Origin: Reichenbachiella ulvae
Lineage (GTDB): Bacteria > Bacteroidota > Bacteroidia > Cytophagales > Cyclobacteriaceae
Reading direction: 5' to 3'
Assembly: GCF_025833875.1 (NCBI RefSeq)
Contig: NZ_JAOYOD010000001.1
Span: forward strand, 2,542,001 to 2,606,000
DNA: 64,000 bases
Numbering within the stretch: the stretch's first letter is position 1; each line of letters starts with the position of its first letter. This document shows, piece by piece, positions 9,891 to 19,070 of the stretch. Both the position numbers and the translations under genes were made by a program. The notes beneath the pieces were generated by a model. The model was not told the origin of the DNA, did no database searches, and saw nothing but the letters and a program-made list of their open reading frames with translations.

Positions 9891-10260
9891 GATTATTTGG
9901 GTATAATAAGTTTAAAATCCAGACTGAACACGAATAGAAAAAACTGATCAGAGGCCTTTCGAACCTCATTTAACAAAAGCTATCCTCTATCTATGTTCAA
10001 TAAAATGTATTTGTTCCATAGCACGACTTTCAAAATCATATTTTGCAATTCATGAAATTAGCCATCTAATCATCAAATAACAAGGTGATTTTTACAAATT
10101 ATATAAACGGTCGCCAAATGGTTTGAATATTAAAACACTGCTACGGATCATACGCAAACCTCAATCATGATAAAAAAAATGGATGTTAGGCTAAAACAAA
10201 ATCGCCCCATTGATAGGATCAATGGGGCGATAGTTCTTTGACAAAATGTTTATTCTCGTA
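9891..10260. other. 370-bp intergenic region
   Basis: This AT-rich stretch separates the aminotransferase gene (which must be promoted from its left part) from the 3' end of the galactan locus. Apart from the intrinsic terminator at 10201-10231, no gene, RNA or repeat is recognisable. Confidence 0.5.
10201..10231 (-). terminator. Intrinsic terminator of the galactan operon
   Basis: A perfect 14-bp stem (ATCGCCCCATTGAT at 10201-10214, complement at 10218-10231) with a 3-base loop lies 30 bases past the last gene of the susC-to-glycosidase operon. On the minus strand it is followed by TTTTGTTTT, a good U-tract. Confidence 0.85.
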
Positions 10261-12789
10261 TCATTCTAAGCGTATACTTTCAATACTATAGTGACAGCCA
10301 TCTTGACCAGAAACAGCCACCTGAATCGCCTCTATCTGACTCATGTCCAATTGATTTGCCACATCTTCTCCCGGGGTGAAATAGTATGGCAAGAATCCAG
10401 GATATGGTCTTGGTAAAGTGACCATTTTCGTAGGCTTCAAATCCTTAAGTAGGATGCTGTACTCTCCCCTTTGTTGCCCCAGTTCCAGTAAAGCACCGAA
10501 GATACTTCCGTCCTTCGCAATCAGTGACAGTTCTATAACCTGAGGCTTTTCATTGAGCGCTTTACCTAATACGACTAATTTTTCGTAATTAGAGAGCGAA
10601 CGTCCTGTTGCATTCGACCCAAAATATTTTCTCCATGCATAGTGAGGCCTATCATTAGCCTCATCTACCGGTATATCTTTCATTAGTACATCCAAGGCAC
10701 TCTGATTGGGAGCAGGAAGGGGTCGCAACGTCACTCCTGGATTCCATGTCATATTGATCAGATCGAAATCTCGCGCCGCATCAAAAAGATAAAAAGGCGT
10801 ACCAGTTGGAAATACTTTCGTCTCGTACATATCGAAATCATGGAAGTCCCAATCTGAAGGTTTCGACTCAATGCCGGCAGGATAAGTAAAGTTCGCAGTC
10901 TTAGTTTTTACAAGTAAGAAATATCTTAAAGCCCCGATCGGCAATTTTTCGGCAGGTATCACTAATTCAAATTGATTTTGTGAACCAGGTTTTAACTGGT
11001 AGGTCACTGGCCGATAACCTGTGTATGCTAACATCTCCACTTTCTCAATTGGGCTGTCACTGATGACGGTGGCTTTTACTGTTAGTGGCTTACCTTTATC
11101 CAACTCAGAAGTAAGTGTGTGCACGAGTTCTACTCCTTTGACAGTAGTAACAGGCGCTTCAAACTCTCCAATCTTGATATTCTTAAATACATCCTCTGAC
11201 GACCATTCGTGCTTCTTCCCTTTTTTGGTGAGCAGATAAGTGCCCGGACTTATTTCGAAAGATGCTGCATTGGATTTAGTAGCAATTGAATTCCCTTTGT
11301 TTACTCCCTTGATGGAAAAGTCATTTCCTAAATCAGGCAATTGAACTGACATTTTCCAGCTATTCCATACGATATCGGCCACCTTCTTGTCCAAACTGTT
11401 TTTGCCAAAGATGTTTTTAGTCCAAACCGCATCGGGCATCACTTCCAGCCTCCAAACTCCCTTTTCTATCTGATCCAGAAAATAAGCACCTCCACCTTCG
11501 TATCGCACAACAGCAGAATTACCAAATCCTGCTATCTCTTTCAGTTTCTTGGGGTTTGGCACCTGGCTTTTGGTATTGTTGGTATAGATGAATTTCTCAT
11601 CCGTGATCAGCTCTGCCAGATCCTCTTCATAACTGATTCTAAAACCATCGAAAGTCATGTTATCCGGAAAGGTACCAAAGTCAGAATACAACGGGATACG
11701 ATGAAAAACCTCCGAACAAATCCGTAAACTCAGAGCCTTTTGTGGAGCATAGGCCAGATTCATATAATGCGTATCGTACTCTGTATTGGCATAGGCCAGA
11801 TAGGTCGGGTCATAGGAAAAGTGAGTAGCCCATTGAATCCCGGCAGTTCTGAAACTTCGCGCCATGGCAGGATAAATATAAGATCGCCCTACATCCGCAG
11901 CATCAAACTCATATACCACTTTGGCTCCTTGCTTGAATCCTTCCAGATCCTTGAAAGGAATTTCATACCGGTCCACATTAGGCAACATGTTGCCACCCAG
12001 TTCCTCTCGAGAACCTAAATTGGTCGGATACCACTGAAAAGTCCCCCCATCGATACCCGAGGCATAATAATCCTCGGCATGATTGATATGGTGGCTGACA
12101 TTATATAGTATCGGCTTTTTGCACCCTGTACGCATCATCGACTGTACCATCTTTGACACATAGGCTTGTACCTCTTCGGAGGATCCCAGATGCTTAGGCT
12201 CGTTGCTAACCTCAAAGGCTACCACAGACGGATCGTCCTTGTAGGCCAGCCCTGTATAGGCATTGACATGATTCAAAAACTGAAACAGATAATTGGCCTG
12301 CGCCTTGATGGCATCTGGATCAGTTAGACAACCGGCCTTTCCATATTTATGAGAAAAACCGGGCGTCTCCTCGTCCCTTTCAGGCCAGCCATTGCCCCAA
12401 AAGGCGATAGGAGTGATCAAAAGTTTCATATCTCTTTCCTCCAGTTTCATCACCAGATAATCGAAGAGTTCCAAATGTTCATTGACAAGCAGGTTGCCCA
12501 ACGTGTCGCTGATTTCGGTATCCCAGACATGTACTCTATAGGCATCTAGGCCCAGACGAGCAAAATGATACACATCCTGATCAATCGCCTCTTTAGGATC
12601 TATCCCCAACTTCTGGGCAGAGCGATAGGCATGGGCAAAAGGAACTGTATAATTGACTCCAAAACCATGCAGCTCTTCACCATTGGGCCAGCGCATGATC
12701 CCTTTTTCATCTACATACACATCCCCAGTCTGAGCCCATAAGGAAAAAGAAGACAGGAGAAAGGTCAGTACTAATAGTAGTCTACTCAT
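10261..12789 (-). CDS. Secreted clan GH-A glycoside hydrolase with C-terminal sandwich domains
   Basis: An 842-residue protein with a signal peptide (1-19). Residues about 25-400 look like a (beta/alpha)8 clan GH-A hydrolase. AFEVSNEP supplies the probable acid/base Glu197, and VVYEFDAADV the probable nucleophile Glu294. The rest (about 400-842) is beta-rich, and its end (SQIEAIQVAVSG...IESIRLE) resembles a jelly-roll or carbohydrate-binding fold. It is the last gene of the galactan operon, 68 bases after the GH53 gene. By context it should act on galactan oligosaccharides, perhaps as a beta-galactosidase (GH5-like or GH147-like), but I cannot assign the family by eye. Both catalytic glutamates are inference from the clan pattern. 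Confidence 0.65.
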   Translation of the reverse strand: MSRLLLVLTFLLSSFSLWAQTGDVYVDEKGIMRWPNGEELHGFGVNYTVPFAHAYRSAQKLGIDPKEAIDQDVYHFARLGLDAYRVHVWDTEISDTLGNLLVNEHLELFDYLVMKLEERDMKLLITPIAFWGNGWPERDEETPGFSHKYGKAGCLTDPDAIKAQANYLFQFLNHVNAYTGLAYKDDPSVVAFEVSNEPKHLGSSEEVQAYVSKMVQSMMRTGCKKPILYNVSHHINHAEDYYASGIDGGTFQWYPTNLGSREELGGNMLPNVDRYEIPFKDLEGFKQGAKVVYEFDAADVGRSYIYPAMARSFRTAGIQWATHFSYDPTYLAYANTEYDTHYMNLAYAPQKALSLRICSEVFHRIPLYSDFGTFPDNMTFDGFRISYEEDLAELITDEKFIYTNNTKSQVPNPKKLKEIAGFGNSAVVRYEGGGAYFLDQIEKGVWRLEVMPDAVWTKNIFGKNSLDKKVADIVWNSWKMSVQLPDLGNDFSIKGVNKGNSIATKSNAASFEISPGTYLLTKKGKKHEWSSEDVFKNIKIGEFEAPVTTVKGVELVHTLTSELDKGKPLTVKATVISDSPIEKVEMLAYTGYRPVTYQLKPGSQNQFELVIPAEKLPIGALRYFLLVKTKTANFTYPAGIESKPSDWDFHDFDMYETKVFPTGTPFYLFDAARDFDLINMTWNPGVTLRPLPAPNQSALDVLMKDIPVDEANDRPHYAWRKYFGSNATGRSLSNYEKLVVLGKALNEKPQVIELSLIAKDGSIFGALLELGQQRGEYSILLKDLKPTKMVTLPRPYPGFLPYYFTPGEDVANQLDMSQIEAIQVAVSGQDGCHYSIESIRLE

Positions 12790-12857
12790 TTTAATTTATT
12801 GCTATAATTATCCATTGAATCATGGTTCAAGAATGGTCAGCCAGTTTCTGCAGAAAA

Positions 12858-14060
12858 TCATTCTAAACCCTGATACTCGACGCTCATATACTCAAATGCC
12901 TGATTAGCATTTCCATCAAAATCAAAGAAGGCATTGTTTTCCCATGAGGAACCCGTACCCCATTGATCCTTCATGTCCGAAGATATCCAGGCAGGTTCCC
13001 AATAGATTATCCCCATTCCTCCTCCATTAATTACACTTTGGGTCATCGCTTTCAACAAAGCCAACTGTCCATCTGGCGTGTATGGGTAGCCCGCTATCGG
13101 ATCATTACCTCCAAAAAGATTGTTGTAATTGTCATTGCCGTCTGTCGTCCATGGGTAAGCCGTCTCCAGAATCATGACCTCCTTACCGAAATCTTCTTTG
13201 AAGCCTCTAACGGTCGCTTCCAACTGCTCCATAGAGATAGTAGTATGCCAAAGCGGGTAGTAGGAAAAGCCAATAATATCATAACCTGAAATACCCACAT
13301 TACTAAACCACCAGTCTATATTCTTAGGATCTGCCACATGTAATATCACCTTTGTATCCACCTCCGAATTGGCTTCCACATCGTTGACTGCTGATATCCC
13401 TCTATTCAGTACCGTCCTCATATTGGACCAGTCACCATTGCAAACATTACAATCAGGAAACGCCTCAGGTGCCTCAGAATACATCATGCCGCAGTTGGTT
13501 TCATTACCCAATTGTACAAACTCCGGCATCAAACCCTTCTCATTGAGTTGATTGAGCACCTTGTATGTATAGTTGTAAACAGAATCTCCCAGTACAGCGA
13601 TCTCTGTGATCTCTTGCCAGGCTGCAGGTATGAATTGCTTGGCAGGATCAGCCCAGTCGTCAGAGTAATGAAAATCTAAAAGCACCTCCATACCCTGAGC
13701 TTTGGCCGCAGCGATCGCACGTTCCACGTCAGCCACATCGTTGTAAGTGGCTGTCGCCTCTTCTCCATATATTTCTTTTGTCCAGACTGGATTGTGCCAA
13801 AGCCTAAGCCTCACCAGATTGGTTCCCTTATCTGCAAAAATCTGGTAGGGATCCTGAGTCACCCCTTCTACCTGAAAAGTGCCCCCCTGATCTAGAATCT
13901 GATTGACATAAGAAAGATCCGCCCCGAAATAAAACTTATCAAGTAAGGTTGGTTCTTCAACCTTCTCCTCCTCTTTAGGCTGAGTTCCTTCGTCCTCTGA
14001 ACAGCTGGCTTGAAAGGACATCATAGCCAGCAAGAAGAAAACATTAAAGTAATTTTTCAT
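12858..14060 (-). CDS. GH53 arabinogalactan endo-beta-1,4-galactanase, lipoprotein
   Basis: A 400-residue enzyme expected to cut internal beta-1,4-galactosyl links of pectic galactan. A lipoprotein signal ends at Cys20 (SFQASC), which suits surface anchoring. GH53 landmarks are FYFGADLSYVNQI near 43-55, LRLWHNP near 86, the acid/base in QLGNETNCGM (Glu187), and the nucleophile in MILETAYPW (Glu299). A further in-frame ATG at 14105 lies inside a hairpin and precedes a non-signal-like stretch, so the ATG at 14060 is preferred. It lies after susD in the operon and is the best evidence for the locus substrate. Complete. Confidence 0.92.
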   Translation of the reverse strand: MKNYFNVFFLLAMMSFQASCSEDEGTQPKEEEKVEEPTLLDKFYFGADLSYVNQILDQGGTFQVEGVTQDPYQIFADKGTNLVRLRLWHNPVWTKEIYGEEATATYNDVADVERAIAAAKAQGMEVLLDFHYSDDWADPAKQFIPAAWQEITEIAVLGDSVYNYTYKVLNQLNEKGLMPEFVQLGNETNCGMMYSEAPEAFPDCNVCNGDWSNMRTVLNRGISAVNDVEANSEVDTKVILHVADPKNIDWWFSNVGISGYDIIGFSYYPLWHTTISMEQLEATVRGFKEDFGKEVMILETAYPWTTDGNDNYNNLFGGNDPIAGYPYTPDGQLALLKAMTQSVINGGGMGIIYWEPAWISSDMKDQWGTGSSWENNAFFDFDGNANQAFEYMSVEYQGLE

Positions 14061-14076
14061 AATATGCTTATAATAA

Positions 14077-14113
14077 AATAGGGAGTGAACAATTGTTACA
14101 TCCACTCCCTATT
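14077..14113 (-). terminator. Intra-operon attenuator-like hairpin between susD and GH53
   Basis: An 11-bp perfect inverted repeat (AATAGGGAGTG at 14077-14087, complement at 14103-14113) is followed on the minus strand by TTTTATTAT. It sits just upstream of the GH53 start, downstream of susD, and looks like a partial terminator that would lower enzyme expression relative to the abundant SusC/SusD. Confidence 0.55.
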
Positions 14114-14254
14114 AATTTCACCAAAGGCTACAACTCCGTATCCTCGGTTTTAAATAAAATATTGTATCAATCGATGATGCCTAAGACCTAAAGTCCTCCA
14201 TATGGCCTCCATCAAAAAGACCTTTTAGAGAACTTGAGGTCAGGTTCTCATCAT

Positions 14255-15748
14255 TTAGTTCGCATACTCAGCGTTTTGCTCTACGCCATCTTCTACGGCA
14301 TACTGCGGGATTGGCCAAACAGATGGACCTGGTTGTTTCCCAGCAACTGTTCCCACAGCTGATGGCCACTTGCCATGTCTGATCAAGTCTGGTAGTCTCA
14401 ATCCTTCGAAGTAAAGCTCCCATGCACGCTCCTGTAGGATAGCGTCATTGAAAGCATCCTGTGATGCAAAATCAGCCAAAGCATACAAAGACACTCCTGC
14501 TCTATCACGCACGTCATTGAGCAGGTCAACTGCCTCTTGTGTAGGACCACCGTTGTTTTCGTTGATCGCTTCTGCCAATAGCAATAGGACATCTGCATAG
14601 CGTGCGATCACTATATCAGCAGCCTGAAAACCTCCATCACCTTCTGGCGCATACTTATTGAAGATGGCTCCTCTTAGGCCTGTAGTTCTGTCGTGGGTTG
14701 TTCCTCCTCCATCTACATAGCTATCAACCAATAGTGTTCTTCGCGCATCAGCTGGATCAAATGAATCATAAAAATCCCATGGAGCCGAGAATACATCCGA
14801 CCAACCACCTTTTCCAGGGAAGTTACCTGGTCGACAGTAGTAAGAGTAGGCATTGAAGTTACCGTTACCCCCTCTTCCTTGAGATGCAGGATCGGTGGTC
14901 ACAGCCCATATGGTTTCCGAGTTTATATCAGTTGCTTCTCTGAAAAGGCTCTCATAGTCATTAACCAAGGCATAGCCCATCCCCTGGATCTCTCTACCTA
15001 CTGCTTCTGCATCGGTAAAGTTTTTCTCATGCATATGAAGTCGCATCATGATGGTAAGCGCCAAACCTCGATTGAACCTTCCATACTGCTCGGGTGCTTC
15101 TGGCAAGTTATCTATCGCAAATTGTAAATCAGCTTCGATAGCAGCTACATAATTAGCTCTACTTGGACGAGTCACATCTGCCTCCGCTTCAGGATCCCCT
15201 ATTAGCTCAGGATCCAAAATAACAGGCACAGGACCAAACATTTGCAACATACGAAACATCGTCCATCCTCTGGCCATATGTGCCTCGCCTAGCAACTGTT
15301 GCTGTAGTGCGGAATTGGTAAACACATCATCTGGTGCCTCTTCCAACTCTCCGATGATAGAGGTCGTTCTGGACACAAACCTTACTTTCTCAAAGTGAGA
15401 ACGGTTTCTAGGTGCACCAATATATGGCTCAAAATTGCCACGGCTTGGGTTTTCCCAACCACCGCCCCAGGCGGTAAATACTGTCATAATATCGGTAGGA
15501 AAATCATAGAGCTGAACGTGCCCTTCTTCCAAAGCAAAGAAATGGTATTTTGTCCCACCATCATTATATGGCCATTTCGAAGAAAAAGGCACATATACCT
15601 CCATGGTATATAGTTCATATTCGCTTTCTGTTGATGGAAAAGATGTGGGGTTCAATTCCCCAAATATCTCAGATTCAAGACCTTCCTTACAGCTAAATAC
15701 TGAAAGTAATACCATCAAGAATCCTCCCATTAATGTTATCTTTTTCAT
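14255..15748 (-). CDS. susD: SusD/RagB-family glycan-binding outer membrane lipoprotein
   Basis: A 497-residue SusD-like protein that forms the lid over the SusC channel and binds oligosaccharide at the cell surface. The lipoprotein signal MKKITLMGGFLMVLLSVFSC ends at Cys20. The middle (about 150-260) is TPR-like alpha-helical, and the C-terminal part has the RagB/SusD patterns RYADVLLLLAEAIN and LQERAWELYFEGLRLPDLIRHG. The frame extends 8 codons upstream to a TTG directly abutting the susC stop; the ATG at 15748 is the likely start because it begins the signal peptide. Cotranscribed with susC. No SusE/F-like binding protein gene follows, which is unusual. Confidence 0.93.
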   Translation of the reverse strand: MKKITLMGGFLMVLLSVFSCKEGLESEIFGELNPTSFPSTESEYELYTMEVYVPFSSKWPYNDGGTKYHFFALEEGHVQLYDFPTDIMTVFTAWGGGWENPSRGNFEPYIGAPRNRSHFEKVRFVSRTTSIIGELEEAPDDVFTNSALQQQLLGEAHMARGWTMFRMLQMFGPVPVILDPELIGDPEAEADVTRPSRANYVAAIEADLQFAIDNLPEAPEQYGRFNRGLALTIMMRLHMHEKNFTDAEAVGREIQGMGYALVNDYESLFREATDINSETIWAVTTDPASQGRGGNGNFNAYSYYCRPGNFPGKGGWSDVFSAPWDFYDSFDPADARRTLLVDSYVDGGGTTHDRTTGLRGAIFNKYAPEGDGGFQAADIVIARYADVLLLLAEAINENNGGPTQEAVDLLNDVRDRAGVSLYALADFASQDAFNDAILQERAWELYFEGLRLPDLIRHGKWPSAVGTVAGKQPGPSVWPIPQYAVEDGVEQNAEYAN

Positions 15749-15772
15749 TGTGATATTCTTTAATGTTTTCAA

Positions 15773-18700
15773 TTAAAAATTAGCATTTACACCAATTGAA
15801 TAAGTTCTTATCATTGGATAAGGAGCTGGCGCACCCTTTACGTTGCCTTGCTGCACTTCTGGATCAACACCCTTGAATTTGGTGATTACGAATGGGTTTT
15901 GGAAGTCGACATAAACTCTGAGGTCTCGTACGACTCTTGTTACTGCTGGAGCAGTAAATGTGTAACCCAGCGTAATATTTCTGGCTCTTAAGAAATTAGC
16001 TTGAGAGATGCGAACATCTGTACCAACGCCACTTACATTTCCAATCGCTCCTAAAGCAGATTCGTTGTAAGTAATGCCTGGCAGTGTACCATCAGGATTC
16101 TCTGAACTCCAGATCAGGTCCATATCCGAGGTACCCGCTGATTCTGAGTTGAGCATGTTTCTTGGATCAGACCAACCTAAGCTGAAATTGGTTCTGTTCG
16201 CTCCAACCTGTCCGTAAAAGAATAAAGAAAGATCGAAATTCTTGTATCGGAAATTACTACCAAAACCGAAAGATAGCTTAGGCAATATATTGTACTTCTT
16301 CACATCTGCTGAATCCAAAGTACCATCACCGTTTTGATCCACAAATATCGGAGAACCTGCTGTTGTTGCATTGGCTGGCTGCCATGCTGGAGCCGTCTCC
16401 CCTAGTTGCAAAATCCCATCAGTTTCGAATGCATAAATCACATTAACTGGATCTTTTTCGCCTTGCCATGGAAACAAATCGTCTTCCTCATGTCTCTTCT
16501 CCCAGGTATGGGTAAAGTGAGACAAGTTAGCTGAAGCATTCCAGTTGAAATCTCTGTTCTTAACGATGTCTGCGTCAATATTAAACTCTATCCCTTTACG
16601 TAACTGCTCACGTCCATTAACAAACTGAGTACTCAAAAATGACAATGCAGGAGTATTTACTTCCACGAGCATCCTGGTAACGTTCTCCTGGTATAAATCC
16701 AAAGAACCAGAAACCCTGTCGAAAAGTCCGAAATCCAAACCTACCGTTTTATTCACTGTCTTCTGCCAGTTCAAATTGGGATTATCCAATCGTGTAAGTA
16801 GGTAAGGAACATAATTAGATGAACCTCCATTAAAACTCACATGGTCACCATCTGGTGCATAAGCTCCATAGGCATTGAAGTTAGCGTTACCCAAGGTTCC
16901 TACACTACCTCTTACTTTCAACAGGTCAAGGAAAGATAGGCCTTGCATAAAGGACTCATTAGAGATTTTCCATGCCAAAGAAGCACTAGGAAATGCATTG
17001 AACTTATTATCAGGGAAGAACTGATTAAACCCATCGTATCGGTAAGAACCTGACAGTATGTAACGATCCCATAAAGAGAAGGTACCTCTAACAAACAGTG
17101 ATCGCTTCAGGTTACTATTCTTACTAGAATTCACAAGGGGTGTCCCCTGACCTGCCTGTACTCTGGTCGTATTGATCGCATCCAACATGTCAGTAGCCTG
17201 AAGACCGTACCCGAAACTATCATACATGTACTGGCCTACTCCACCTACTATATTGACGTTAAGAAAATCAGCAAAATCATCTGTATAGGTAGCATAGGCT
17301 TCTAAAGTCTGCTGTTGTCTTGTACTAGAAGCCAGAGAAGCTCTTGCCTGATTGGCATCAAACCAGTTGGTTGTAGATGGAATGAAGAAATCACGGAATG
17401 AACTCTCAAAATTATTTCCATAAAGCACTTTGGCAGTTAACTTTTCTGGGATAATGGTAAAGTCCAAAGCAAAGTTGGCATACAATGAATTGTACTTGGT
17501 CTCATCGTCAATATCTAGCAAACTAAGCGGATTACCTCTCAACTGAAACTGAGTGTACTCACCTGTGTTTGGATCTCTAACTGGTAAATAGGTAGGATAA
17601 GACAGTGCCGATTGTAAGGCTGTAAACCCATTCGCTCCTGCTCCTCCTGTTTGCCAGCCCGCAATTGTATTCACAAAATTGTTTCTGTTGGCAATAAAAT
17701 TGGTGCTCAACTTGAGCCAATCAGCCAATTGAAACGACAGATCTGCACGTCCATTGAACTTCTCCATCTCAGAGTTCTGTACTGTACCTACCTGACGAAA
17801 ATAGTTTCCTGAAAAGTAATAAGTTGCTTTTTCAGTTCCACCGCTGATGCTCACGTTATGGTTGTCGATACTTCCATCTCTAAGCATATAGCCTAACCAA
17901 TCGGTAGCTCCTGCTGCTTCTGCTGCACTTATATCAGCTTCGGTAAATGGCGTAGGCACATTGCTAGGCGCATTTGGACCGAAGGGCTGCATGTCGTTAT
18001 CAGGATCTGCTAGATACAAGTCCTGAGTATAACGGTTGTAGTGCTCCATGTACTCTCTTGGCCCTAATGGCTCTATGTAATCGTAGTTCTTTTGGACCGA
18101 ATGGTTACCGCTGTAGTTCACAGTCATACGCTCTCCAGTCTTTCCTTTCTTAGTAGTGATCAATATCACACCACCAGCTGCTCCGATACCATACATAGAT
18201 GCGGCTCCATCCTTCAATATCTCGATAGACTCGATATCGCTAGGATTCAAACCTGCCAATCCACCACGGTTCACATTGTCAATTTCAGAAAAGTTAACCC
18301 CTGGCTCCAATCCACTGTAGGGAACCTGAACACCATCCACTACAATCAGTGGGTTTTCTACACGCCCTCTAATAGTAAGGTCAATATTACCTCCCGGTTG
18401 TGCACTTTGCTGTGTCACTTTAAGTCCCGCTGCTCGCCCAACCAACAGATCGTTGATATTTGCATTCGCGGCTTTTGACACTTGTCCTGGATCCACTTTT
18501 GCAATTGAAGTAGTCAAATCCTTCTTGGTCGTAGTTCCATAACCCATCACCACTACCTCGTCCAGCTCAGTTACATCTAATTCCAGTTGGACATCAATAG
18601 TAGAGCGGCCATTCACTGCTACTTCCTGTGGTTTGAATCCCACAAAATTATAAATCAAAGTAGCCCCTTCAGGCACCTCGATACTGTAGTTGCCATCAAC

Positions 18701-18862
18701 ATCTGACACAGTACCACTCGACGTTCCCTTCTGCAATATGCTCACTCCAGGCAAACTATCTCCATCACCCGATGAAGTCACCTTTCCAGTTACTCTCTGT
18801 TGTGCCAACAAACTAGCAGCACTCAAAAGCCCGAAAATCAATAGTAAATACTTCTTTTTCAT
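15773..18862 (-). CDS. susC: SusC/RagA-family TonB-dependent transporter
   Basis: A 1029-residue outer membrane transporter that imports oligosaccharides with TonB energy. Order of parts: signal peptide (1-20), carboxypeptidase-D-like regulatory domain (about 22-95, VTGKVTSSGDGDSLPGVSI), the SusC signature VTELDEVVVMGYGT near 98-111, the plug (about 112-220, including LNPSDIESIEILKDGAA), then a long beta-barrel ending in an aromatic residue (NANF), as outer membrane barrels do. First gene of the galactan operon, divergent from its HTCS regulator. Its expected substrate, galactan oligosaccharides, is inferred from the GH53 neighbour. Confidence 0.95.
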   Translation of the reverse strand: MKKKYLLLIFGLLSAASLLAQQRVTGKVTSSGDGDSLPGVSILQKGTSSGTVSDVDGNYSIEVPEGATLIYNFVGFKPQEVAVNGRSTIDVQLELDVTELDEVVVMGYGTTTKKDLTTSIAKVDPGQVSKAANANINDLLVGRAAGLKVTQQSAQPGGNIDLTIRGRVENPLIVVDGVQVPYSGLEPGVNFSEIDNVNRGGLAGLNPSDIESIEILKDGAASMYGIGAAGGVILITTKKGKTGERMTVNYSGNHSVQKNYDYIEPLGPREYMEHYNRYTQDLYLADPDNDMQPFGPNAPSNVPTPFTEADISAAEAAGATDWLGYMLRDGSIDNHNVSISGGTEKATYYFSGNYFRQVGTVQNSEMEKFNGRADLSFQLADWLKLSTNFIANRNNFVNTIAGWQTGGAGANGFTALQSALSYPTYLPVRDPNTGEYTQFQLRGNPLSLLDIDDETKYNSLYANFALDFTIIPEKLTAKVLYGNNFESSFRDFFIPSTTNWFDANQARASLASSTRQQQTLEAYATYTDDFADFLNVNIVGGVGQYMYDSFGYGLQATDMLDAINTTRVQAGQGTPLVNSSKNSNLKRSLFVRGTFSLWDRYILSGSYRYDGFNQFFPDNKFNAFPSASLAWKISNESFMQGLSFLDLLKVRGSVGTLGNANFNAYGAYAPDGDHVSFNGGSSNYVPYLLTRLDNPNLNWQKTVNKTVGLDFGLFDRVSGSLDLYQENVTRMLVEVNTPALSFLSTQFVNGREQLRKGIEFNIDADIVKNRDFNWNASANLSHFTHTWEKRHEEDDLFPWQGEKDPVNVIYAFETDGILQLGETAPAWQPANATTAGSPIFVDQNGDGTLDSADVKKYNILPKLSFGFGSNFRYKNFDLSLFFYGQVGANRTNFSLGWSDPRNMLNSESAGTSDMDLIWSSENPDGTLPGITYNESALGAIGNVSGVGTDVRISQANFLRARNITLGYTFTAPAVTRVVRDLRVYVDFQNPFVITKFKGVDPEVQQGNVKGAPAPYPMIRTYSIGVNANF

Positions 18863-18905
18863 AAACTTGCTTTAAAAATTAAAAATGTAGTCTTTTAACC
18901 TTTTC

Positions 18906-18913
18906 CAAAGGTA
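18906..18913 (-). promoter_or_regulatory. Candidate -7 element of the susC promoter
   Basis: On the minus strand, TACCTTTG matches the Bacteroidota -7 consensus TAnnTTTG and lies 44 bases upstream of the susC ATG. No TTTG is found 19 bases further upstream, which would fit an activator-dependent promoter (the HTCS). A short dyad (GGTAG/CTACC) overlaps it. Confidence 0.4.
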
Positions 18914-19070
18914 GATACCCTACCTACACATCACTTTTACAAATCATACACAAAACAGTACTTTCCGACCATAAATCGCCTAAAAAAGCCATATAAGCAC
19001 ATTTTCAATTATGATATGCTTGAATTTCCTTACCTTGGCTATCTTAGATTATCAAAGCATGAAAGGCGGC

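Noticed and set aside
15749..15772. Upstream TTG start for susD abutting the susC stop
   Set aside because: The eight extra residues precede a normal lipoprotein signal peptide that begins at the ATG at 15748.
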